A stretch of DNA of 64,000 nucleotides from Clostridium sp. CX1 (lineage in GTDB: Bacteria > Bacillota > Clostridia > Clostridiales > Clostridiaceae): NCBI RefSeq assembly GCF_025398335.1, contig NZ_JAODOO010000014.1, positions 1-64,000 on the forward strand, written 5' to 3'. A model generated the notes under the pieces. That model was given only the letters and a program-made list of their open reading frames with translations, was not told the DNA's origin and did no database searches. Positions within the stretch are counted from its first letter, which is position 1. Each line of letters opens with the position of its first letter. Made by a program: the position numbers and the translations under genes. Positions 28,222 through 35,664 of the stretch are shown here, in pieces.

Positions 28222-28858
28222 TTACATATTCTTCAAAAATTTTATTATATAACTTAAAGTGTAGAATTCCCTATCAAGTTTTGTAACAATTAACTTTAGT
28301 CCTGTAATTATTGTTTCTTCATTAAAGTTTTCTAGTAGAAGCATAATATTTAACGTATTTAGACCACCATCTTTTGTATCAAAAACTCGTGCTTTCGCTA
28401 CATACTTGTTTTCCATAGCAGTCAAAATAGCAGATCTTAATTCTTCACTGATTTCCAATTTAGGCATTTCTTCAAAAATTTTGATGCCTGTAGTATTTAC
28501 ATCTAGTTTTTTAGCTTTACTTATATCAGTAGATAAAAATATTGTATTTATAAACTTGGCATCCTTGAAGTTAGCATTTTCTAGTTTCGCTGAGTCAAAA
28601 ATGGCATTTTCGAACACCGCATTTTTAAAGTCACTATCCTTTAAATTTGTTCCAACAAATTCTGCATATTTAAAGCTGCACTTGAAGAAATTAGTGGATT
28701 TAAAATGTGCTCCTCTAAAGCTTACGAAATCAAAAATCGAGCCTGAAAAGTCGCAGTTATAACAGTTGCTTCTCTCTAGGTTTTTGTACATAAAATTTTT
28801 ATCTTTTTTCTCTATATTATTGTAGTTAAAATTTCCTGTAACACTTCTATTTGTAGCC
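28222..28858 (-). CDS. Pentapeptide repeat protein
   Basis: A 211-residue protein with a run of pentapeptide repeats from about residue 35 to 120 (CDFSG, VSFRG, AHFKS, AEFVG, ANFKD, in the A(D/N)LXX pattern), which fold into a right-handed quadrilateral beta-helix. A ~75-residue helical C-terminus follows. Some members mimic DNA and protect gyrase from quinolones; the target here is unknown. ATG 28858 is chosen; the frame also runs to a GTG at 28872. It overlaps the end of the remnant at 28847-29095. Confidence 0.85.
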
Positions 28859-29095
28859 ATGGTTCTCTTCACCTAAGTCCCTTCGTGATATTTTAAATTT
28901 AATAGCTTTTTCTGTTTCTTTAAGTCTAAGGCTGTCCTTTGGATCAATAAATAGGCAGGTGTAACCTTCCTCTCCAGCTTTTTCATTCTTTATAAAACTG
29001 ATACTTTCTGCCTGAACCGGTGCTGGTTCTGTGATACCATTGTTTTTTAATATTTTTACTATATCTTCACTGATTACTAATTGGGTAAAATTCAT
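28847..29095 (-). pseudogene. DEAD-box helicase with the core deleted
   Basis: An 82-codon ORF joins the N-terminal Q-motif region of a DEAD-box helicase (FTQLVISEDIVKILKNNGIT and EPAPVQAESIS) directly to a helicase C-terminal stretch (YTCLFIDPKDSLRLKETEKA). The ATPase and helicase motifs that should lie between are absent, a deletion of roughly 300 residues. The frame stays open and an AGGGAGGTAG-like site precedes it, so a short protein might still be made, but no RNA helicase function is possible. Confidence 0.7.
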
Positions 29096-29248
29096 TATAT
29101 TCTACCTCCCTTGTTATAGGGTTCCATTTCTATAGTTAAATTAATACATGTGGAAGAAGGTTTTGTAATTAAGAGTATATAGTGTGAGGAGAAAACAAAA
29201 ATGAGGACATACATAATAAAAGTTTATGTATGTCCTCACTTTTATTTA

Positions 29249-29791
29249 TTATTGAAAAAAATCCTCAATGGTGGTGGCTTCAATATCAGCAATACCTATA
29301 TATCTAAGAGTCATATCAGAGGTAGAGTGACTAAATAAGTTCTGCAACAAGGCGACATCGTTATGCTTTTTATAATGGTGATATCCAAAGGTTTTTCTGA
29401 GTGTATGGGTGCAGATATCATCTAGGCCAAGTTTGCGGCTTGTTTCACTCAGACACTTATGGGCTTGCTTGTTTGTTATAGAACTTTTTCCACCTTGTTT
29501 ACTTGGAAAAAGCAGCTCTCCTGCAGACATTCCAGATATAAACTTCTGAATTTCTTTGTGAATTTCGGGAGATAGGGCATATTTCAAGGACTTTCCGGTT
29601 CTACCTTCCTTTATTTCAATTTGAGACTTGTTTTTCACATCCCAAACTGTAAGATTTATTATATCTGTAATCTTTAAGCCTGTATTTATTGCTATATCAA
29701 ATAGCAAATAATTTTTATATCCGACCTTAAGTAATTCCGATTTTAGCGTATTAATTAAGTTAATATCCTTTATTGGCTGAATAAGTTTCAT
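29249..29791 (-). CDS. Small tyrosine recombinase/integrase
   Basis: A 180-residue catalytic-domain-only tyrosine recombinase. HTLRKTFGYHHYKK contains the H-x-x-R box, and SHSTSDMTLRYIGI contains the His and nucleophile Tyr. At the position of the first catalytic Arg, where many family members have GLRIxD, this one has GLKITD (Lys40); this may impair it or be a subfamily trait. There is no N-terminal core-binding domain. ATG 29791 follows GAGGGAG. Its neighbours are IS relics, so it may belong to a lost mobile element. Confidence 0.82.
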   Translation of the reverse strand: MKLIQPIKDINLINTLKSELLKVGYKNYLLFDIAINTGLKITDIINLTVWDVKNKSQIEIKEGRTGKSLKYALSPEIHKEIQKFISGMSAGELLFPSKQGGKSSITNKQAHKCLSETSRKLGLDDICTHTLRKTFGYHHYKKHNDVALLQNLFSHSTSDMTLRYIGIADIEATTIEDFFQ

Positions 29792-29909
29792 ATTGTTTCT
29801 CCCTCTCAATGGAAGCTCAATTAGAACCTTCTAGCTGCCATACCTTTTAATCATACACTATTCATAAGGATTATACAAATAATTAATATAAATGAGCTAA
29901 TTAGAAAGA

Positions 29910-30225
29910 AGCTCAGTTGCTTTGCTCCTTTGCAAAGGTACCTGGTTCCACCCGCAAAATGTAATAATTTCAGAAGTTGTTCTAAAGAAAATATAGATAT
30001 ATAAACAATGTTTATGAAAAAGTATCAAAAATCCAATGCTTAATTTTTTTAAGCATTGGCCTTAAATTCAAAATTTATATCCAAAAAACCGGTACTTTGA
30101 TTTTGACACCTATTCCTCAGTAGCTGAATGTCCTCATAGATGTCTTAATCGCTTCTAATGTCGCAGGAGATTCAGAAGAGTGCACTAGAAAAACGAACTA
30201 TTCATTACACTGAAGAACTGACAGA
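29910..30225. repeat. IS-derived repeat, copy B
   Basis: Same order of blocks as copy A (GGTACCTGGTTCCACCCGC, AAACAATGTTTATG, the CCAATGCTTAATTT / AAGCATTGG hairpin, CCGGTACTTTGATTTTGAC), then a further ~110 bp shared with copy C: ACACCTATTCCTCAGTAGC, GAATGTCCTCATAGATGTC, CAGGAGATTCAGAAGAGTGC, and CATTACACTGAAGAACTGAC. Read on the minus strand this tail encodes HSSESPATLEAI.TSMRTFSY, probably the C-terminus of a lost transposase. The family is uncertain. Confidence 0.6.
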
Positions 30226-30394
30226 GATAAATGCTGATAACATACAAGAAAAGATATTTAATAGATTTTCAGTGCTCTGTTTATACTAATGTAAGACTAT
30301 TCACATAATATGGTATCTTCTGTTATAATATTAATATGTAAAATCTCTCAGTGTTCAGGTTCTACACTAGATGCATTAAGGAGTTGAAAATTTT

Positions 30395-30958
30395 ATGAGT
30401 TTACCAAAAGAAAAATTAATTACTATTGATGAATTCTATAAAATGAAGGAAAGCACAGATAACATATTAGAATACATAGATGGAATTGTATATATGTCTC
30501 CTTCGCCTTCTACAAAACATCAAAGAATATCAGGTAGACTATATGCTAAATTATTTAATTTTTTAGAGGGAAAAGAATATGAAGCATTTTCAGCACCTTA
30601 CGATGTACAACTGCATCGACAGGACATTCAAGATGATAAAGTAGTAATACCAGATATTTCGGTTATTTGTGATAAAGATGGAATAGAAGATAATAAATAT
30701 ATAGGTGTTCCAACTCTTATAATGGAGATATTATCGCCTTCTAATCAGTCAAATGATTTGGTTGTGAAATTAAACTTATATATGAAATACGGTGTCAAAG
30801 AATATTGGATCATAAATCCCATGATTAATACGGTTCAGATATATAGTCTTAATAGTGATGGACTATATGATCAAATTGATGTTGTTAAGAATAGCGGCAT
30901 TATAAATTCTAGTATTTTTAGTGGATTTACCGTGGATATAGAAGAACTGTTTAAGTAG
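30395..30958 (+). CDS. Uma2-family (DUF820) putative endonuclease
   Basis: A 187-residue Uma2 protein of the PD-(D/E)xK-like fold. MSPSPSTKHQRISGRLYAKL is the first part, VVIPDISVICD carries the Pro-Asp, PTLIMEILSPSNQSNDLVVK the Glu-x and downstream Lys, and YMKYGVKEYWIINP is the conserved family end. These proteins are often found singly and in numbers in mobile genomes; the biological role is unknown. The start follows AAGGAGTTGAAAATTTT. Likely monocistronic. Confidence 0.9.
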   Translation: MSLPKEKLITIDEFYKMKESTDNILEYIDGIVYMSPSPSTKHQRISGRLYAKLFNFLEGKEYEAFSAPYDVQLHRQDIQDDKVVIPDISVICDKDGIEDNKYIGVPTLIMEILSPSNQSNDLVVKLNLYMKYGVKEYWIINPMINTVQIYSLNSDGLYDQIDVVKNSGIINSSIFSGFTVDIEELFK

Positions 30959-31323
30959 GATTTGAAATTATGGGTCTCCGTTGTCTGGCACCAGAGATTT
31001 GTATACTCTTTTTAAACGGCAACTTAAAAATTCCTAAAATAATTTAATTATAAGCATATGACAAAGCCTTTAATCAGCTATGGATTAGCTTTTACTCTGA
31101 GTTAACGAAGAGTTAAAGCTAGTCCATAGCTTCTTTTCGGTGTGAAGATAAGCTGAATAATCTTTATTTATATTTATAGCTATATAAGTAGTCTCAAAAA
31201 TGATATATCTATAACATTTAGATATATGGAGAATCATACAAACTTTTAACTAATTATGTTACAATATAGTTAATTATTGGACTGAGGGGTGTAATTTTGA
31301 ACAACTAACAGGCGGTGAAAAAG
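30959..31323. other. Intergenic region with long hairpin
   Basis: No coding region. Around 31076-31131 a long imperfect hairpin is present (listed separately), with a T-rich stretch at its 3' side. The right end shares ~40 bp with 39228-39268 (see findings). Confidence 0.4.
31076..31140 (+). terminator. Long hairpin, probable terminator
   Basis: GCTATGGATTAGCTTTTACT ... AGAGTTAAAGCTAGTCCATAGC, over 20 paired bases with two mismatches, followed by TTCTTTT. It lies ~115 bp past the Uma2 stop. Confidence 0.6.
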
Positions 31324-31856
31324 ATGGAGGCTGTTGGTGCTAATTATGATAATGGAAGGTTTAAACTAATACCAGTAAGACCAGACTGGTCTGATGCTAC
31401 GGATTTGCTTGGCTACAAAAACCTTGTTAAGCAAAGAGCAGTTTAGAAGGGATGAAAGAGCTTTTGATAAGTATGGAGATGTAAATATACCACAAAATCT
31501 ATACATAATAGGTACTGTTAATATGGATGAATATTTCGATAACAGAACCGTTCTAGTTGGAGCCTTAAGAAATAAAGAACAGTTGGAAGTAAACCTGAAA
31601 GGGAATTATAGAAGTGTCAGGATATCAGGTGATTAAAGTAATGTATATCACTGAATTCTTGCTGAAAAACTCACGGATAGTTACTGAACTTTGTATCAAG
31701 TCAAAGAAAGAATATAGGTTATGGCAGGAACTTAAGAGAATTAATTCCGATGTTTACACAAAGGTAAATAAAAAGATTGATAGTGATAGCAGAATTGATG
31801 GTTTTAATATATGTGTAAATGATGGAGTTATTAATGACATTGCCCCTGGGGCGTAA
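31324..31856 (+). pseudogene. Degraded McrB-like AAA+ GTPase gene
   Basis: Fragments in different frames. ATG 31324 opens MEAVGANYDNGRFKLIPVRP and continues with DWSDATDLLGY, typical of McrB/MrcB proteins between Walker motifs. After a jump, DVNIPQNLYIIGTVNMDE is the sensor-1 region of McrB GTPases. The Walker A, Walker B and most of the AAA+ core are missing. A further ORF (31614-31856) has no recognisable motif and may be the rest of the locus. This is a deleted and frameshifted type IV restriction gene. Confidence 0.68.
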
Positions 31857-32017
31857 ACAGGATTTGAAAATATAATGTAGAAAGGTTGGTGAATACGTTA
31901 TTGGAATTGTACCCCTGATATCTTACATGGTTTAATGGATTATATTGTTTTTAAAAATAAGGTAGTTAACAGCAGTGAAGTATTAGGGCCGTAAAATTTT
32001 AGATAACGGAGAGTATA

Positions 32018-33295
32018 GTGAATAGAGAGCTTATAATAACAGTGAGAGATCTAATAAATAAACATGGTCAAGAAATATACACAAATAGTAAGAAATTAAG
32101 GGCATTTTTAAATGACTATTATCCAGAACAGTATACAAGAGAAAAAAGATTGATGGTAGATTCGGTAGATCAAAAAATACCTGAGATTATAATTGATTAC
32201 TCCGGAACTGAGATTGACAACCTAATATACATTAATTTAGTAAAAAAGCTATATGATAACTTAGGGGTGTCTCAGGATTTAGCAGAAATTACAGTACAAG
32301 GTTGGTGCCAAATATTTGATAAGACATTTGTGAGGTTTGGGAACATGACGCAAAATCCTATAAATAACCCATGGAGTGGAGGCATATCAAGTAATTCTCA
32401 GGGCAGTGGACCTTATGGAAGTAATGGTATGCCCAATGGAAATGTATCTAATGGAATGATGTATAGCAATATGAATAATTCTCAAGTAAGGCCGGGAGTA
32501 TCAATGAATGCTAACCAACAGGGCTACGAAGGACAAACAGTTTTTATGGATCCCATGGCACAGAATAATAGTCAACAGCCATATAAATCCGGTAACAGTA
32601 GGAAAATTATTATAGGAGCAGTAGCCGTAATGATAGTAGCCGTTATTGGAATAATAGGATTTTTTAGTAGTGCTAATAAGGGGGCAGTCAGTGAAAAGAA
32701 TGTAGCTGCACAAGCAACTACAACTGAAACAAAGACAGAAGGGCAACAAACACCGAAGTCTAGTAAACAGGAACCAGTAAAGGAAAATGCAAATAATAGT
32801 TCAAATGTTCAAGGGAAACAGCAGGTGAAAACAGATAACGACAGTAATACTACAAATATAAATACAACAGAACAACAAATAACATATAATTTTTATAAAA
32901 ATTCAAGGTATGAATTTTCAGTAGAATATCCTGGTATACTGCAACCTCAACAATTACCGGCAAATGGTGATGGAATCCGTTTGTCAACTCCAGATGGCAG
33001 TACTGAGCTGGTTGTGTCTGGTATAAATAATGTTCTAAATTATACCTCAGTTTCGCTATATAATGAATTACTAGAAGAAATCGGCAGCGTATCATATAAG
33101 CAACATCAGGATAACTGGTTCGTAGTATCCTGGGTAGAGGGCGATAGAATAGTTTATGAAAAATGTGTAGTGGGAAATGGTTCAATTAACTCATTTATTT
33201 TTAAGTATCCAGTAAGTAAAAAGGATTATTATGATTCAGTTGTTTCTCATTTGAATTCTAGTTTTAATACACCAGGAATAAATGATTATCACTAG
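32018..33295 (+). CDS. Single-pass membrane protein with Ser/Gly/Asn-rich linker
   Basis: A 425-residue protein starting at GTG after ACGGAGAG. Residues 1-110 are cytoplasmic and charged (RELIITVRDLINKHGQEIY). Residues ~110-185 are rich in Gly, Asn, Ser and Met. A membrane helix at ~193-215 (IIIGAVAVMIVAVIGIIGFF) is followed by a Thr/Lys/Asn-rich linker and a folded extracytoplasmic domain (~288-425: FYKNSRYEFSVEYPGILQPQ...). I do not recognise the family. The architecture recalls surface sensors or anchored binding proteins. Its place between decayed defence genes may be accidental. Confidence 0.6.
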   Translation: MNRELIITVRDLINKHGQEIYTNSKKLRAFLNDYYPEQYTREKRLMVDSVDQKIPEIIIDYSGTEIDNLIYINLVKKLYDNLGVSQDLAEITVQGWCQIFDKTFVRFGNMTQNPINNPWSGGISSNSQGSGPYGSNGMPNGNVSNGMMYSNMNNSQVRPGVSMNANQQGYEGQTVFMDPMAQNNSQQPYKSGNSRKIIIGAVAVMIVAVIGIIGFFSSANKGAVSEKNVAAQATTTETKTEGQQTPKSSKQEPVKENANNSSNVQGKQQVKTDNDSNTTNINTTEQQITYNFYKNSRYEFSVEYPGILQPQQLPANGDGIRLSTPDGSTELVVSGINNVLNYTSVSLYNELLEEIGSVSYKQHQDNWFVVSWVEGDRIVYEKCVVGNGSINSFIFKYPVSKKDYYDSVVSHLNSSFNTPGINDYH

Positions 33296-33362
33296 TTTAA
33301 TTATCTAGACTATTGGAAGAACGTGGAGTTTGAGTTATATGAATTAATGTAGCCTCTAGCTA

Positions 33363-33503
33363 ATGCATAGTTTATCCAATATATTTTCTGTGACAACAAC
33401 AAATTGTAGTGTTCCACCTAATGAAGTTATTGAATTTGTAGATGATTGTTTAGAGTTTGAAGATCCAATGAAGAATTTTATAAAGAAACTTATTAAAGAA
33501 TGA
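33363..33503 (+). pseudogene. Short ORF, probable 3' remnant of a gene
   Basis: A 46-codon frame (IEFVDDCLEFEDPMKNFIKK near its end) reads like the C-terminus of a longer protein. No ribosome binding site precedes its ATG. Function not recognisable; I list it only because the coding composition is good and it ends just before an IS-end-like hairpin. Confidence 0.3.
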
Positions 33504-33517
33504 AGAAAATTTACTAA

Positions 33518-33562
33518 GGGGGCTGTTGCACTAAGAAATTAGCACAACAGCTTTTTTCGTAC
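33518..33562. repeat. IS1182-like end pair or terminator hairpin
   Basis: GGGGCTGTTGCACTAAG ... TTAGCACAACAGC followed by TTTTTTC. The left part is related to the left terminal repeat of the MITE-like element at 3678. It may be the collapsed ends of an IS or a plain terminator. Confidence 0.45.
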
Positions 33563-33668
33563 GAGATATTTGTAATTCTTCAAAGGCAACTCTGCACTAA
33601 AAAACAGTCCATAAAGTAATATTGACAATATAAATACTTAGGAAATAAATAAAGAAATATTTAAAGTC

Positions 33669-34470
33669 ATGGAAGATATTTATTATATATGTGATATTAA
33701 AGCAACCTTAGAAAATGTTGATTCCCTAAATAAAAATGTAGAAGGAGAAAAGGATTTAGTGGTATTTAACCCTCCTTACTCAACAAAATTAAGTGTTCAG
33801 GAATTGGCGATGGAAGAACTTAAGGACAGAAAGATAAACAGGATAAGCATGGAAAGTGCATTTTTGCTTAAGGCAATACAATATGCAAAAAAAGGTGGAG
33901 TAATTGCTGCAACTATACCATCATCCTTTTTGTTCAATGTATCTAATAAACCAATAAGAGATATTATTTTAGAAAAAATTCAGGTCCTAATGATTTTAGA
34001 TGCACCAAAGAGAACCTTTGAAAATAGTGCAGTCAGTGTATCAATTATTGTACTTAAAAAGAAGCAAACAAATGGGGAAAAACCTAAAGAGCTTCTTGTG
34101 GCTTCTCTAGAGGATTTTCTCCAAACAGCTTAGAGAATGAATCAATAAAGTATATAGAGCTTAGTTGTATAGATAAGGAGACAGGTAGGATAACTAGATT
34201 TAATAAAATTGAAAGTAGTGATGCTTCTGCTAGAGCAAGATTTTATTCTAATAAGGGTGATATACTAGTTCCACATATTAAGAATTTTGGCTTCATATCA
34301 ACAATTGTAGAGGAAGATAACTTAGTTATATCTGATAACTTTGGCCTTATAGTCCCTAAATGTGATATTTATTATTTACTATATTGCTTGGAACATCCTG
34401 AAGTTTTAAAGCAGGTTGAAAATTCTTATAGAGGCAGTGGAGTACAAAGAATAGCTTTAAGTGCACGTTT
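33669..34470 (+). pseudogene. N6-adenine DNA methyltransferase/specificity gene, truncated and frameshifted
   Basis: The first ORF (to 34133) carries NPPYSTKLS, the catalytic NPPY motif of N6-adenine methyltransferases, then the motif V-VIII part (MESAFLLKAIQYAKKGGVIA, IPSSFLF). The SAM-binding motif I is missing upstream. After a one-base frameshift near 34113 the frame resumes as SPNSLENESIKYIELS and continues into DILVPHIKNFGFIST, a type I specificity-like target recognition region. The gene is cut off by an IS-derived repeat from about 34483. It is the wreck of a type I or type IIG restriction-modification gene. Confidence 0.75.
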
Positions 34471-34482
34471 TGGACCGTCATA

Positions 34483-34690
34483 TTCAAGCATTGGCTTTAA
34501 ATTCAAAATTTATATCCAAAAAATCGGTACTTTGATTTTGACACCTATTCCTCGGTAGCTGAATGTCCTCATAGATGTCTGAATCGCCTCTAATGTCGCA
34601 GGAGATTCAGAAGAGTGCACTCAATTCTCCGAATTGAGTGCACTAGAAAAACGAAATATTCATTACACTGAAGAACTGACAGAGATAGCA
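34483..34690. repeat. IS-derived repeat, copy C (left end truncated)
   Basis: Begins within the AAGCATTGG hairpin arm and continues with AAATTTATATCCAAAAAATC, CGGTACTTTGATTTTGACACC, CTCATAGATGTCTGAATCGCC and the tail seen in copy B. Compared with copy B it carries a 23-nt extra segment that creates the perfect palindrome GTGCACTCAATTC-tcc-GAATTGAGTGCAC at ~34615-34643. Its right end adjoins a copy of the 70-bp palindromic repeat. Confidence 0.6.
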
Positions 34691-34756
34691 AGCTCAATGT
34701 GAACATCTCGCTATGGGGGCAGACCCCATGGCAGTAACTGGAAGTTACTGCTTGCT
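34687..34756. repeat. 70-bp palindromic repeat, copy 1
   Basis: AGCAAGCTCAATG ... CTATGGGGGCAGACCCCAT, then AGTAACTGGAAGTTACT and GCTTGCT. Outer arms AGCAAGC/GCTTGCT close three inner hairpins. Flanked by T on the left and A on the right. In the CAA GCT ... frame it is fully open. Confidence 0.85.
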
Positions 34757-35189
34757 ACTTATTGTGTATATTGGTAATAAAAGTATTCGAGGAAAAATAG
34801 GTAAAGCAGTAAATAAGTCAGATTTAAATTATTATGTACCACAGGCGCCCAGCAATAATGTTATAGAATATGATTGGAGAGATAAAGAAGGGGACAAATT
34901 CTGGAATGATGATGCAGTTACCATTGCTAATATATATGAAGCAAAGGGTAATGAAGCGAATATGGTTTATGTTTTAGGAATAGAAAATGTTGAAAAACAT
35001 GAAGGAGATATGAATACCAGAAATGAGTTATTTGTAGCTTTAACTAGGGCCAGGTGTTGGGTTAAGGTTATGGGAGTAGGTAGTTATAGATTTTATGATG
35101 AGTTTAGGAAGGCTATTGAGACTAAGGGGAATTTTGAGTTTGTGTATAAGAAACCTAGTCAGGTTGTTGATGATTTAGAGAATAAGTAG
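34757..35189 (+). pseudogene. DNA helicase, C-terminal fragment (UvrD/PcrA-like)
   Basis: Open frame continuing out of the palindromic repeat. The end reads TIANIYEAKGNEANMVYVLG and then NELFVALTRARCWVKVMG, the motif V-VI region of UvrD-type (UvrD_C_2) helicases, followed by a short tail. The N-terminal ATPase domain is absent. The apparent start inside the repeat (GTG/ATG 34713) is not real. The gene has been cut at its 5' side, where the repeat and copy C of the IS-derived element now lie. Confidence 0.72.
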
Positions 35190-35664
35190 TTATTGTACAA
35201 ATAACGAATGTATCCCAAATTCTATATTTACTCTTTCAGTAAAGGTATTAGTATAATTATATTGAAGCCAATTTAAAAATGGTCCTTCATCAACTTTGGT
35301 GAAGGACCATTTTTAAATTTTATATTAATAAATACAGTAGTCTATTACGTAAAGTTGATAGATAACAAATTTTTTACATTATATGGTATAATATAGTGAA
35401 TGATTGGTTTTGTAACCATAATTTCACGATTAGTATTCACAAAGATATTGCAAAATATTTAAGGAAGGAAACAAGAGAGTAGGTGGCGGTAACGAAAGAG
35501 AAAAGTATTGAGGAAAAAAGCAATGGTGGTTTATTTTCTAAAATTAAGGGATTGTTTGGAAGATAGATATGGGAATTGAATTGATTGAGTAAGAGAAGAA
35601 TTCTGTAGAACACCATTATTTGACATAAATTAAAATATAAGTACAAAAATTAGGAGAGGTTACT
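35190..35664. other. Intergenic region before McrBC
   Basis: Holds a strong terminator (listed separately) and the McrBC promoter region. A 27-codon frame at 35483-35566 (GTG start, LFSKIKGLFGR end) looks like a tiny amphipathic peptide but has only weak support. Confidence 0.4.
35271..35320 (+). terminator. Strong terminator before McrBC
   Basis: ATTTAAAAATGGTCCTTCA and TGAAGGACCATTTTTAAAT arms around a short loop. It is nearly symmetric and can act in both directions. Confidence 0.85.

Noticed and set aside
28406-28762. Plus-strand ORF of 118 codons
   Set aside because: Antisense shadow of the pentapeptide repeat gene; its periodic look mirrors the repeats.
34713-34756. Start of the helicase fragment within the repeat
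   Set aside because: The apparent start codons lie in the palindromic repeat and arise from its open frame, not from the helicase gene.
35483-35566. 27-codon ORF before mcrB
   Set aside because: GTG start with a weak Shine-Dalgarno and no known relative; kept only as a remark in the intergenic entry.
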